This document shows positions 42,859 to 52,262 of a DNA stretch of 64,000 nt, in pieces. Below the pieces are notes generated by a model that had not been told where the DNA came from, made no database searches, and worked only from the letters and a program-made list of their open reading frames with translations. Position 1 is the stretch's first letter, and each line of letters opens with the position of its first letter. This DNA is from CALGTL01 sp963579135. Lineage in GTDB: Bacteria; Chloroflexota; Dehalococcoidia; Lucifugimonadales; Australimonadaceae. Location of the stretch: positions 4,323 through 68,322 of the forward strand of contig CAUZFB010000008.1 of assembly GCA_963579135.1 (NCBI GenBank). The letters run 5' to 3'. The position numbers and the translations under genes are program-made.

Positions 42859-43659
42859 CTACGCCCCACCGTTGAGGTCCAGGTATGAGGCGTTGAAGAA
42901 AGCGCCCGCATCGGACGCGATGTAGACAGCTGCGGCCGCGATGTCCGCTGGCGTACCGAAACGTCCGATCTGAATCTCCGCCAACGATTTTGCGCGGCGT
43001 TCAGGTGCTTCGGTCCGCACTCGGCGCGGCGTCATGAAGTGGCCGGCGTTGATGCAGTTAACGCGGATGTTCGGCTCCCATTCCTTTGCCATGTTCCGCG
43101 TAAGGTGCATGACAGCGGCCTTGGTCATGTTGTACACGCTCATCACAGGCTCAGGCATCCGATATTCGCGGGCACCAATGGACGACATGTTTATGACCAC
43201 GCCCTTGCCACGCTCAAGCATGTGCGGAACGATCTCGTGGCAGCAGACGAACACGGAGCCCACGTTGATGTTGAACGCCTCCATTAAGTCGGCCTTGTCC
43301 ATATCGAGCAGGCGGCCTCGGCTGAACGTGGGGCCCTGCGAGCCACCGACCACGTTCATCAGGATGTCAATCTGGCCGAACCGCTCCAGCGCCGCGTCCC
43401 GCATGCGGGCGACCGACTCAATGTCGGTAACGTCGGTGGAAACGCCCAGCACCTGACCACCCTTCGCCTCGATCTCAGCAACGACGCTGTCGATCTTTTC
43501 CTGCGTTCGCGCCGCAACCACGACGCTGGCTCCGGCATCCACGAAGCCGTGGGCGATCATGCGCCCAATACCGTCGCTCCCCCCAGTGACGACCGCGACT
43601 CGCCCCTTAAGCGAGAAGAGATCTAGGGAAAACTGGGGGACTTCATTCTGTGTTGTCAT
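42859..43659 (-). CDS. Short-chain dehydrogenase/reductase
   Basis: Classical SDR of 266 residues: TGGSDGIGRMIA, MNVVGG, catalytic Ser in INMSSIG and YNMTK. ATG 43659 or TTG 43665 as start, both behind AGGGAAAG. It is similar in length and style to the SDR that follows it and could have arisen by duplication. Substrate unknown. Confidence 0.9.
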   Translation of the reverse strand: MTTQNEVPQFSLDLFSLKGRVAVVTGGSDGIGRMIAHGFVDAGASVVVAARTQEKIDSVVAEIEAKGGQVLGVSTDVTDIESVARMRDAALERFGQIDILMNVVGGSQGPTFSRGRLLDMDKADLMEAFNINVGSVFVCCHEIVPHMLERGKGVVINMSSIGAREYRMPEPVMSVYNMTKAAVMHLTRNMAKEWEPNIRVNCINAGHFMTPRRVRTEAPERRAKSLAEIQIGRFGTPADIAAAAVYIASDAGAFFNASYLDLNGGA

Positions 43660-43688
43660 TGGCAATCTTTCCCTGTGTCTAAACCTGT

Positions 43689-44204
43689 CTAGTACCAGCC
43701 GTGCCCACGAATAAGGCCACGCAGGTATGCGACCTGTCCGACGTGCTGAATGTTGTCGTTGAGGATCACCGCAAGACGCTGGGTCGTCGGCTGCGGAGGC
43801 CTTCCGGGGATGGTGGACTCCACCACACGGTCCATGTCCGCTTCCGTGAGACCTTCGATTATCGCTAAGCTCTTCTCAGCGACCGCGTCGAAGTAGCCCA
43901 CCAGCGTCGCGAAATCCTTGGGGTCGAACAGGTGAACGTCGGCTGGCGCGAACATGGGTAGCTCACCGGCCATGCCGAAGCGGGCGCCCCAGCCGCCAGA
44001 TTCCCAGATCGAGGTCTCTCCTACGATGCTCGCAGATATGTTGTCGCGCGTGCGGGTGAGGTGCCACACCAGCCAACCGATGGGATTGCTCTCCTGTCCG
44101 GCAGGTTGGTTCTGCAGCTCATCCGTGCTCAGGTCTTCCAATGCGCGCCGCAAGTCGGTATCGGATCGCCGGATGGCGGCAACATACAGGTCAGTCGTGC
44201 TCAT
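43689..44204 (-). CDS. DinB-family putative metal-binding protein
   Basis: A 171-residue four-helix bundle of the DinB/DUF664 type. The likely metal histidines are in WLVWHLTRTRDN (His48) and DNIQHVGQVAYLRG (about 153-166). Such proteins include thiol-dependent S-transferases and maleylpyruvate isomerase relatives. Paralogue of the gene upstream at 44235. AGAAGGAAA before the ATG. Confidence 0.83.
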   Translation of the reverse strand: MSTTDLYVAAIRRSDTDLRRALEDLSTDELQNQPAGQESNPIGWLVWHLTRTRDNISASIVGETSIWESGGWGARFGMAGELPMFAPADVHLFDPKDFATLVGYFDAVAEKSLAIIEGLTEADMDRVVESTIPGRPPQPTTQRLAVILNDNIQHVGQVAYLRGLIRGHGWY

Positions 44205-44234
44205 GGGATTTCCTTCTGGCGGGCGAAAGCGAGT

Positions 44235-44762
44235 TTAGATATTCATCCAGCCGAAGCCTTCAACCAGGCCGCGCGCATACATCACTTGCCCCGCATGTTG
44301 AGTGTTGTCCGAGATGATGCTCACCAGGCGCACTCCCACGGTCGGCAGCGGGTTGTACTGCGGCTCGTCAATCTCCGCTTCGAGGTCGCCAGGCTTCACA
44401 GTCGCGAGGTACTGCTTCGCGCGATCATAAACGGCATCTGCGTAGCCCAACGAAAGGGCACCGGAATCGACCTTGAGGGCCGCCACCTGCTCCAGCGTGT
44501 GACCCGTACCGATCTCCTTCTGGTCCTTCGCCATGCCGAACTTCTCGTGCCAGCCATCGGAGACCCACAACTGCGGTACCTCCAGGAGGTCGGAGATGTG
44601 GTGGTCTTGCACGCGGCATAGGTGCCACGCCAACCAGGCCATCGAGTTCGACTCCGGCGTCGGCTGCGCATTCAGCGTCTCGACGGCGACACCATCGATA
44701 GCGCGGTGCAGAATCCGGTTCACTCGACCCAGCGCATCAGCTACGACCTCGGCTCCGTCCAT
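44235..44762 (-). CDS. DinB-family putative metal-binding protein
   Basis: A 175-residue DinB-type protein, first gene of the minus-strand cluster. Histidines in WLAWHLCRVQDHH and DNTQHAGQVMYARG mark the probable metal site. Clearly related to the next gene (shared WLxWHLxRxxD and GWHxKFGM/GWGARFGM). AGGAGA before the ATG. Confidence 0.83.
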   Translation of the reverse strand: MDGAEVVADALGRVNRILHRAIDGVAVETLNAQPTPESNSMAWLAWHLCRVQDHHISDLLEVPQLWVSDGWHEKFGMAKDQKEIGTGHTLEQVAALKVDSGALSLGYADAVYDRAKQYLATVKPGDLEAEIDEPQYNPLPTVGVRLVSIISDNTQHAGQVMYARGLVEGFGWMNI

Positions 44763-44913
44763 GTCTATCTCCTAACTTGCGTGGGCCCGCGCATCATTCC
44801 AGGAGTTGTCACGTGATTCGTCGTGTTCTAGAGGCGGCATCACGCCCTCCTTGCCAGCGGGCCACATGATAGCGCACGCCCCCATGCTATGATGCCCCTA
44901 GGTGGTTCCACCC

Positions 44914-45450
44914 ATGCCCACAGGCCCGCAGAAGCGCTCCGTCGACGTCCGTGTTTTCCCTGCTTTCAGAGGTCTTGTAAAGATGCCTTTCGCGCGGCGC
45001 GCCGCCGTCGCAGCACTGAAGGTGGCTGACCCCAACGGTGAGCGGAACGTGAGCGTGGTGGTCGCGGATGACGACACGCTCCACAATCTGAACCTACGCT
45101 ACCGGGGCTTCGACGAGCCCACTGACGTCTTGTCGTTCGGCGATGAAAGCGACGCCTCCTTGGCTGAAGAAAACGCCGACGACGGCCCCGCGTTCCCCGA
45201 CCTGCCCGGCGAATCTCTCCCGCTTGGAGAGATCGTGCTGTCCTACCCCTTGGCTGTTCGACAGGCAGGCGAGCACAATGTCACCGTTGACAACGAGGTG
45301 GCGCTGCTCATCGTCCACGGCGTCCTGCATCTACTGGGACACGACCATGCCAAGCCAGACGAGAAGGCGACGATGCAGGTGCTTGAAGCACAAGCGCTGA
45401 CAGCGCTTTTCCCCAAGCGAATCGGGGCCACCCAGGAGGCGAGTAGATGA
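44914..45450 (+). CDS. ybeY: Endoribonuclease YbeY
   Basis: Zinc-dependent RNase for 16S rRNA maturation and 70S quality control, about 178 residues. The zinc motif HGVLHLLGHDH is near the C-terminus. AGGTGG (44900-44905) precedes ATG 44914 by eight bases; a TATGAT -10 box at 44888-44893 predicts a leader of only about 15 bases, or a leaderless start at GTG 44902. Stop overlaps dnaX by ATGA. Confidence 0.92.
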   Translation: MPTGPQKRSVDVRVFPAFRGLVKMPFARRAAVAALKVADPNGERNVSVVVADDDTLHNLNLRYRGFDEPTDVLSFGDESDASLAEENADDGPAFPDLPGESLPLGEIVLSYPLAVRQAGEHNVTVDNEVALLIVHGVLHLLGHDHAKPDEKATMQVLEAQALTALFPKRIGATQEASR

Positions 45451-47555
45451 GCGGCGAGGTGCTTTACCGCAAGTGGCGGCCCCCACGCTTCGCCGACATC
45501 GTCGGCCAAGGGCCCATCACGCAGACCCTCACCCAGGCCATCGCCACCGGGCGTACCGCACACGCCTACCTCCTCTGCGGCCCCCGGGGGACCGGCAAGA
45601 CATCCACCGCCCGCGTGTTGGCCAAGGCTCTCAACTGCACGATGCGCCCACCTGGTTTCGGGGACCCCTGCGGGAACTGCGACGCCTGCCTCGCCATCGA
45701 GCGGGGTAATTTCGTGGACCTCATTGAGATTGACGCCGCCAGCAACCGTGGCATCGACGAGATGCGCGACCTTCGCGAGAAGGTTCGCTTCCTGCCCACC
45801 CAGGGCAAGTACAAGGTCTACATTATCGACGAGGCGCACGCGCTCACCAACGACGCGTTCAACGCGTTCCTCAAGACCCTGGAGGAGCCGCCGCCGCACA
45901 GTGTGTTCATCCTCGCGACCACCGAGCCCCACCGGCTGCCTGCCACCATCATCTCGCGTTGCCAGCGATACGACTTCCATCGTATCTCCCCCAGCGACGT
46001 CGCTAAACGACTAGCGGAGATCGCCACGGCCGAAGGCGTGGACGTTTCGCTAGAAGTTCTCCGCACGGTATCCCGAGCTGCAGGTGGCAGCCTCCGCGAC
46101 GCCACCAACATGCTAGACCAACTGATCACCTCGTTCGGCGCTAACGTCCAGATCGAACAAGTGCGTGAGTTGCTCGGCATCGGTGGCGAGGAGCGCGCCG
46201 TCGCTCTGGTCAAGCACCTGCTGACAAGCAACACCACCGCAGCGTTGGAGTTGATCAACACGGTCGCATCTGAGGGTCAGGACATCCGGCCGCTCCATCG
46301 CCTCACCGTCGATTTCCTTCGTGCAGCACTTCTGATGAAGTCCGGCGTCAAGGACTCCCTCGAGCTCTCCAAAGAGGCGTACACCGAGTTGTCGTTCGCA
46401 GCAAGGAACGCCACCATTGAGCACCTACTGCGAGCGTTGCGCCTATTCGGTCAGGTGTCTCTAAAGTTCGACCAGCCGTCGCCGCTGCCGCTGGAGCTCG
46501 CGACGGTTGAGCTTAGCCTCGACCCGCAACCCGTGATCGTCGCGCAGGTCGCCCCGATGACACCTGCGCCTGTAGCAGCGCCCGCGCCTCAGCAGGCGCC
46601 ACCGAGGCCAACGCAACAACCAACGTACACGTCGCCGCAGCCGCACCCGCAGCAAGCCCCGGCGCAGCCTCAGCCCCAGCGGGCACAACCGACGCCAGCG
46701 CAAGGCCAACGTCCTCCGCAGGCCCCCGCTATCGCGCGTCCAGTCGAACCACCGCCACTAGTGTCCATCGATCCCAACGCGCCGGTCGAAGAACGTCTCG
46801 TCGCGGCCTGGCCCACCATCCTTCGGGCGCTGAGCCGCGTGCCGCGCCGCCGTTTTGACGTGGCCGCATTGTTCCGGAGCTCCACCAAGCGCCAGATCAT
46901 CGGCACGGAACTGCTGGTCCGCTTCACCCACACCTCCAACAGCGAACGGCTCCAAGACGAACTCGAAGATCCGAGGTGCAGACTCGAAGTCGAGCGGATC
47001 CTCGAGCAGGCGCTTGGCGCGAGCTACACCATCAAGGTTGAGACCGACAGCAGTCGCAGCACCAGCAACCTCAACGCCGACCAGCCGGGACACCTCGTCC
47101 GCGCGGCCATGAGCCTGGGCGGCCAGGTGATCCAGAACCAAACTCCCACGCCTGAGCCTCCCGCTCCTGCCGCGCCTGCGATCGAGCCTCCAGCAGCGGC
47201 CGCCGTCGACCCACTGGTCGCACACGACGCTTCCCCCGTTCCCGACGACACACCTGCTACGCCCGCTATCGAGCCCGCAACAGTCCCCGTCGTCGACCCG
47301 GCGGTCGCACAGGACGCAGCACCAGTTGCCGACGACACACCTGCCGCCTTCGCGATCGAGCCCGAAACGGCGGCCACCAAGAACGACGAGGCGCCGGCGA
47401 TGGCCCAGAACCTCTTCAACGAGATGCAGGCGATACCCCGCCCGCCACCAGTGGACGATCTAGACAACGAGCTTATGCCGGCGGCGGCCCTGCCCAGCAA
47501 CCAGATCCCCGCGGACTACTTCCCGGGGCCAGACGAAGAGGAGATGAACGGGTGA
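45447..47555 (+). CDS. dnaX: DNA polymerase III subunits gamma and tau
   Basis: Clamp-loader ATPase of 702 residues. Walker A GPRGTGKTS (about 45-53), zinc module CGNCDAC, Walker B/DEAH (IIDEAHALTND) and SRCQRYDF are present. The middle (about 375-440) is Pro/Gln/Ala-rich, and the tail (about 570-660) carries imperfect repeats of about 33 residues built on PAIEP...VVDP...DDTPA. Overlaps ybeY before and ybaB after. Confidence 0.96.
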   Translation: MSGEVLYRKWRPPRFADIVGQGPITQTLTQAIATGRTAHAYLLCGPRGTGKTSTARVLAKALNCTMRPPGFGDPCGNCDACLAIERGNFVDLIEIDAASNRGIDEMRDLREKVRFLPTQGKYKVYIIDEAHALTNDAFNAFLKTLEEPPPHSVFILATTEPHRLPATIISRCQRYDFHRISPSDVAKRLAEIATAEGVDVSLEVLRTVSRAAGGSLRDATNMLDQLITSFGANVQIEQVRELLGIGGEERAVALVKHLLTSNTTAALELINTVASEGQDIRPLHRLTVDFLRAALLMKSGVKDSLELSKEAYTELSFAARNATIEHLLRALRLFGQVSLKFDQPSPLPLELATVELSLDPQPVIVAQVAPMTPAPVAAPAPQQAPPRPTQQPTYTSPQPHPQQAPAQPQPQRAQPTPAQGQRPPQAPAIARPVEPPPLVSIDPNAPVEERLVAAWPTILRALSRVPRRRFDVAALFRSSTKRQIIGTELLVRFTHTSNSERLQDELEDPRCRLEVERILEQALGASYTIKVETDSSRSTSNLNADQPGHLVRAAMSLGGQVIQNQTPTPEPPAPAAPAIEPPAAAAVDPLVAHDASPVPDDTPATPAIEPATVPVVDPAVAQDAAPVADDTPAAFAIEPETAATKNDEAPAMAQNLFNEMQAIPRPPPVDDLDNELMPAAALPSNQIPADYFPGPDEEEMNG

Positions 47556-47854
47556 ACAGGAATTTCATGAAGCAGGCCCAGCAGATGCAAACTAGGCTCG
47601 CCAAGGCCCAAGAAGAGCTGGAGACCATGACCGTCGAAGCATCGTCCGGGGGTGGCGCTGTCAAATGCGTGGCCACGGGCAAGCAAACCATCGAGTCCAT
47701 CACCATCGACCCCGGCGCCGTCGACCCTGACGATGTCGAAATCCTGCAGGATATGGTCCTGGCTGCGGTCAACGAGGCCCTAGCCAAGTCCCAGGAGATC
47801 GTTCAGGAGAAGATGGGTGCGATCACCGGCGGCATGAAGCTCCCGGGGATGTAG
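47552..47854 (+). CDS. ybaB: YbaB/EbfC-family nucleoid-associated protein
   Basis: A 100-residue DNA-binding protein: QAQQMQTRLAKAQEELETM coiled helix, then GGGAVKCVATGKQTIESITI and a methionine/glycine-rich end (ITGGMKLPGM). GTG start overlaps the dnaX stop. The dnaX-ybaB-recR order is widely conserved. Confidence 0.94.
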   Translation: MNRNFMKQAQQMQTRLAKAQEELETMTVEASSGGGAVKCVATGKQTIESITIDPGAVDPDDVEILQDMVLAAVNEALAKSQEIVQEKMGAITGGMKLPGM

Positions 47855-47858
47855 GACC

Positions 47859-48485
47859 GTGGCCTCCTACGGATACGACGGTAGCCATCCGTCGCTCGCC
47901 CCACCCGTCGCGCGCCTCATCGAGCAGTTGAACAAGCTGCCAGGGATCGGCCCCAAGAGCGCCCAGCGCCTCGCCTACTACGTGATCCGTATGCCCGCCG
48001 CCGACGCGACTGCGCTCTCCACCGCTATCGGCACGGTCAAGGATTCCATCACGTTCTGCTCCAGCTGCCAGAACATCACCGAATCAGACCCCTGCGGCGT
48101 ATGCGGCAACCCCTCGCGAGACCGCACGTGCATCTGTGTGGTGCAGGAGCCCCTGGACGTGCTGGCGCTGGAGCGAACGTCGGTGTTCAGGGGCCTCTAC
48201 CACGTCCTCCACGGCATCATCGACCCCATGAACAACGTCGGCCCTGAAGACCTACGCATCCGCGAGTTGCTCGCACGGCTCAGCGACGGCACGGTCCAGG
48301 AAGTCGTCGTCGCCACCAACCCCACGATCGAGGGTGAAGCGACCGCCATGTACATCCGGCAGATCGTCTCGCCGCTGGGCCCAAAGGTCACGCGGCTCGC
48401 ACGTGGCCTGCCTGTCGGTGGCGACCTCGAGTACGCTGACGACCTCACGCTTACCCGCGCGTTCGAGGGCCGCGGAGATTTCTAG
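47859..48485 (+). CDS. recR: Recombination protein RecR
   Basis: Recombinational repair protein, 208 residues: helix-hairpin-helix LPGIGPKSAQRLA, four-cysteine zinc finger (CSSCQNI...CGVC) and Toprim domain (CVVQEPLDVLALE, NPTIEGEATAMYI). GTG start four bases after ybaB. Convergent with the MFS gene, one base apart. Confidence 0.96.
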   Translation: MASYGYDGSHPSLAPPVARLIEQLNKLPGIGPKSAQRLAYYVIRMPAADATALSTAIGTVKDSITFCSSCQNITESDPCGVCGNPSRDRTCICVVQEPLDVLALERTSVFRGLYHVLHGIIDPMNNVGPEDLRIRELLARLSDGTVQEVVVATNPTIEGEATAMYIRQIVSPLGPKVTRLARGLPVGGDLEYADDLTLTRAFEGRGDF

Positions 48486-48486
48486 G

Positions 48487-49728
48487 CTAACCCCGCCGCT
48501 CATGGATCAGCATCGGTAGGAGCGCCGAGCCAGCGGCGACGGCAACGATGACCCACAGCCCACCCGCGAGGCTGCCCGTAGCGTCGCGCACCATGCCCAT
48601 CATCAGAGGCCCAGCGAATCCGCCTATCTCGGCGACGGCAAAGAACACGCCGGCAGCACCGCCGACCCTCCGCGCTCCCACGCCCGGCGTCTCCATCAGC
48701 ACCAGCGTGAGTACCTGCATCGCAGGCAAGCGTATGACCGTGCCCAGCAACACCATCGCGATCAGCCCCGGGCCAGTGAAGTACACGACCCCCACCGTGG
48801 TCAGCGCACCACCCATGAGCATCACCACCAGCCAGATCCCCCGTGACCCCAGCCGCGCCAGCGACGGCACGGCAAAGTTGGAGATCATAGCCACCCCGAT
48901 ACTCACCGCTACCCAGCGCCCCGCGGTCGCAAGCGACATGCCGGTTTCCTGAAGGATGGTGGGGAGCCAGGCGCCAAGGGCATGGTTCATGAAGAACACG
49001 GCGAATCCAAGCAGTAGCACCAACTGCATATTCCGGATCTTCAACAGACTCAAGATGCCCTGATTCTGGCGAGCATGCGGGGAGGCGTCGATGTTACGTT
49101 CATCGCGGTCCGATGCCCGATCTGGTGGAGCCTCAGGCGCGTCTTTGCCGAACACGAGCCACAACACCGTGACAACGAGCGTTATCGCGCCATAAACAAT
49201 AGAGATGCCGCGCCATGACCCGGTCAGCGCGATGACTAAGCTTGCCGCCGTCGCCAAAGCGAACACCGAGCCGATGTCTCGCCCCACGATGTAAGCACCT
49301 GTCGCGGGACCACGGTCGTCGCCCGAGAACCACTGGGCGACGACTTTGGGCATACCGATGGAGACGATCGGGCCACCCGCACCGAACACCGCGACCGCCA
49401 ACAACAAGGTAACGAAGTCGGTGGCGAGCCCACGCAGAACCAGCGATAGCAGCATCAGGCCCAGGCCCAGCGACACGGCGCGGCGGGCTCCCCAACGGTC
49501 CACCAGCGACCCGAGCGGCGACGATGTGCCGATGAACACCAACTGCCACACGCCGAGGACTAACCCCATCTGCCCTGAGGTCATCTCTAGGTCTTCGATG
49601 ATCGGGTCCACCAATGGAGGTATAGACGCCGTCCCGAGTCCGAAGCAACCGTAAGCCATCGCGGCGAGCGCCAACATGCGCCAGCGCAAGGGGTCGTGGG
49701 CGACTCGCTTAGATGGTGGAGTTTGCAC
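48487..49728 (-). CDS. Major facilitator superfamily transporter
   Basis: About 413 residues with 12 predicted membrane segments and the MFS loop motif GSLVDRWGARRA between helices 2 and 3. Resembles oxalate/formate- or cyanate-type antiporters; substrate unknown. The GTG at 49728 is used here. A longer frame starts at GTG 49773, but that leaves only 23 bases to the ffh region. Confidence 0.85.
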   Translation of the reverse strand: MQTPPSKRVAHDPLRWRMLALAAMAYGCFGLGTASIPPLVDPIIEDLEMTSGQMGLVLGVWQLVFIGTSSPLGSLVDRWGARRAVSLGLGLMLLSLVLRGLATDFVTLLLAVAVFGAGGPIVSIGMPKVVAQWFSGDDRGPATGAYIVGRDIGSVFALATAASLVIALTGSWRGISIVYGAITLVVTVLWLVFGKDAPEAPPDRASDRDERNIDASPHARQNQGILSLLKIRNMQLVLLLGFAVFFMNHALGAWLPTILQETGMSLATAGRWVAVSIGVAMISNFAVPSLARLGSRGIWLVVMLMGGALTTVGVVYFTGPGLIAMVLLGTVIRLPAMQVLTLVLMETPGVGARRVGGAAGVFFAVAEIGGFAGPLMMGMVRDATGSLAGGLWVIVAVAAGSALLPMLIHERRG

Positions 49729-49832
49729 GGGGATGATCAGCCTACGAAGGGGTCTCGGGCATGGTAGCAGCACTCCTGGTTTGAAGAGATTCCCCCTTGG
49801 CCGAGGCCACCCAACCGGGTACCCTTGAAGGG

Positions 49833-51176
49833 ATGTTTGACAACCTTACAGACAAGCTCACTGGAGTCTTCGCCAAGCTCGGCAACAAAGGCCGGATCAC
49901 CGAGGAGGACGTAGACGCAGCCCTACGCGAGGTACGGCTCGCGCTGCTGGAAGCAGACGTCAACTTCAAGGTGGCCCGTGAGTTCGTGGGGGCCATCCGC
50001 GAAAAGGCGGTCGGCGGGGGAGTACTCAAGGGAATCGCTCCTGGCCAGGCCGTGGTCAAAATCGTCCACGACCAGCTGGTCGAGCTCCTCGGCGAGGGTG
50101 ACCACACGCTCAAGCCCAAAAGCGCGCCACCCAACGTCATCATGCTCGTTGGCCTCCAGGGCTCGGGCAAGACCACCACCGCCGCCAAACTCGCGTTGCA
50201 CCTGCGTCGCCAGGACCAGCGAGCACTGTTGATTGCTGCCGACATGCGGCGCCCCGCAGCGATAGACCAACTGGAGGCGCTGGGCAAGCAGCTCGACGTG
50301 CCGGTCTACCGAGAGAACGCGGGGCCCGACGATGCCCCCAAAGTCGCCGAGAACGGGATCAAGCGCGCCAAAGATATGGGCGTGATGTGGGCCATCGTCG
50401 ACACCGGCGGCCGCCTGCACGTCGACGAAGACCTCATGGACGAGCTCGACGAGATGAAGCGCCGCATCAACCCCGTTGAGGTGCTGCTGGTCGTGGACGC
50501 CATGACCGGCCAGGACGCGGTGAATGCGGCCGACGAGTTCAACAAACGCACGGGCCTGACGGGCCTGATCCTTTCCAAGCTCGACGGCGACGCACGCGGT
50601 GGTGCGGCGCTCTCGGCGACACACGTGACCGGTGTGCCTATCAAATTCGCGGGCACCGGCGAGAAGGCCGACGCCCTCGAAGCGTTCCACCCCGACCGCA
50701 TGGCCTCACGCATTCTCGGCATGGGCGACGTGGTCACGCTGGTGGAGCGGGCGCAAGAACAGTTCAGCGAGGAGCAGGCGGTCGAGCTCGAGCGCAAGAT
50801 GCGCAAGGCGCAGTTCGACCTGGACGATTTCCTCACCCAGCTTCGACAGATCCAGAAGATGGGGTCCATCGCCTCTATCCTCGAGATGATTCCCGGCGCA
50901 CGCGCACTGCGCGGCAAAATGCCAGCGGATGTTGACGACAAGAAACTAAAGCGCATGGAGGCGATGATCTCGTCGATGACCATGTGGGAGCGCCAACATC
51001 CGGAACGCATCAACGGCAGCCGCCGCAGGCGCATCGCCAACGGCTCTGGCACGACGCCAGCAGATCTGAATCAACTTCTGGCCCAATTCAAGCAGATGCA
51101 GAAGATGATGAAGCAGTTCGCCTCAGGGAAGATGAGCAAGCGTGGCCTCGCCGGCATGGGCATGCCTCGCATGTAG
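49833..51176 (+). CDS. ffh: Signal recognition particle protein Ffh
   Basis: SRP54 GTPase that targets nascent membrane proteins, about 447 residues. N domain, G domain with GLQGSGKTTTAAKLA (about 103-117), DTGGRLHVDED, SKLDGDARGG, and a Met-rich M domain ending MGMPRM. ATG 49833 gives the usual MFDNLTDKL start; the upstream TTG 49797 would add 12 residues. A CGGCCAC/GTGGCCG hairpin follows the stop (51184-51200). Confidence 0.95.
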   Translation: MFDNLTDKLTGVFAKLGNKGRITEEDVDAALREVRLALLEADVNFKVAREFVGAIREKAVGGGVLKGIAPGQAVVKIVHDQLVELLGEGDHTLKPKSAPPNVIMLVGLQGSGKTTTAAKLALHLRRQDQRALLIAADMRRPAAIDQLEALGKQLDVPVYRENAGPDDAPKVAENGIKRAKDMGVMWAIVDTGGRLHVDEDLMDELDEMKRRINPVEVLLVVDAMTGQDAVNAADEFNKRTGLTGLILSKLDGDARGGAALSATHVTGVPIKFAGTGEKADALEAFHPDRMASRILGMGDVVTLVERAQEQFSEEQAVELERKMRKAQFDLDDFLTQLRQIQKMGSIASILEMIPGARALRGKMPADVDDKKLKRMEAMISSMTMWERQHPERINGSRRRRIANGSGTTPADLNQLLAQFKQMQKMMKQFASGKMSKRGLAGMGMPRM

Positions 51177-51322
51177 GTCCTCTCGGCCACGACGTGGCCG
51201 GGTACGGGAAGATCCTAGAGCACGTACAGCGGCGCGTCCGGGTTCGCCCCCGCGACGGAGAACCAGAGCACCTTCCTGCCCGGTAGCAGCGGCTACAACC
51301 GAGTCCCCAGGCGGTCGCGGGT

Positions 51323-52261
51323 CTAGCCTGCTTGCGCGGGGGCCTCGCCACCCTTGGCCAACCGCTGCTGCCGCAGGTGCGAGAAGAGGTACGTCGTCGC
51401 AATCCCACGGTATGGCACCCAGCGCTCTTTGCCGAAAGCCGAAAGCTCCGCCTCGGTGATTGTCGCTCCATCGAAGTAGAGATCTGATACCACGCGGCGC
51501 AGCGCGAGGTCTCCAGCAGGCAGCACGTCGACCCGGCCAAGTGCGCGCATCAGCATCCACTCCGCCGACCAGCGGCCGATGCCCCGCACCTTGGTCAACT
51601 CAGCGATGACCTGTTCGTTGTCCATGTCCACGAACCGCTCGATCTCAAGCTCTCCCTCAAGCGTGCGTCGGGCAGTGTCCTGGACGTATTCAACCTTGCG
51701 AGCGCTCAGCTTGTGGCCACGCAACTCGTCGGGCGTTGCGTTGTTGAGGCTCTCCGGCGTAGGGAACGCATACAGCGTATGGCCTTCTGCATCGACCGGT
51801 ACGCCGTAGGCCTCTATGAGTCCCTCGCGGATCACCCGCGCCACGTTGGCTGAGATCTGCTGTCCGATGATCGCGACCACCAACGCCTCGAAAATGCTCT
51901 CCGCGCGCGGCGGCCGCAACCCTCGCATCCCGCCCACGGCTTCCGAAAGCGCCTCATCGTGCTCAAGCATCGAGTAAAAACCCGTCAGGTCGATATCTAG
52001 CGCCAGCAGGTGCACCATCGCCTCGCTCGCGAACGCCAGCTCAGGCTCTCCGCCTGCGGATAGCAACCGCACCTCGAGCTGCGCGTCATCCGTGGGCCGC
52101 GCAGCAGCGACGATGATATCGTTCCTTCGGCGCAGCGCACGGTAGTACGTACCGTCGGCGTAGAGATCTGCACCCGCGCGACCCATGAAGTGGGTCTGAT
52201 GACCCACCGTCAGGTGAAAATCGAACGGCTCGGGTAACGGCAACATGGTCGAGAGGGTCAT
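51323..52261 (-). CDS. DNA-3-methyladenine glycosylase II (AlkA-like)
   Basis: Base-excision repair enzyme of about 312 residues. N-terminal TBP-like domain, then HhH-GPD motif TKVRGIGRWSAEWMLM and catalytic Asp in LPAGDLALRR. ATG 52261, one base after the stop of the MFS gene with AAGGA upstream, so the two are coupled. Confidence 0.9.
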   Translation of the reverse strand: MTLSTMLPLPEPFDFHLTVGHQTHFMGRAGADLYADGTYYRALRRRNDIIVAAARPTDDAQLEVRLLSAGGEPELAFASEAMVHLLALDIDLTGFYSMLEHDEALSEAVGGMRGLRPPRAESIFEALVVAIIGQQISANVARVIREGLIEAYGVPVDAEGHTLYAFPTPESLNNATPDELRGHKLSARKVEYVQDTARRTLEGELEIERFVDMDNEQVIAELTKVRGIGRWSAEWMLMRALGRVDVLPAGDLALRRVVSDLYFDGATITEAELSAFGKERWVPYRGIATTYLFSHLRQQRLAKGGEAPAQAG

Positions 52262-52262
52262 C

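Noticed and set aside
51177..51322. Small gene (such as rpsP) between ffh and alkA
   Set aside because: Only short frames without motif; the region holds a CGGCCAC/GTGGCCG hairpin and nothing else recognised.
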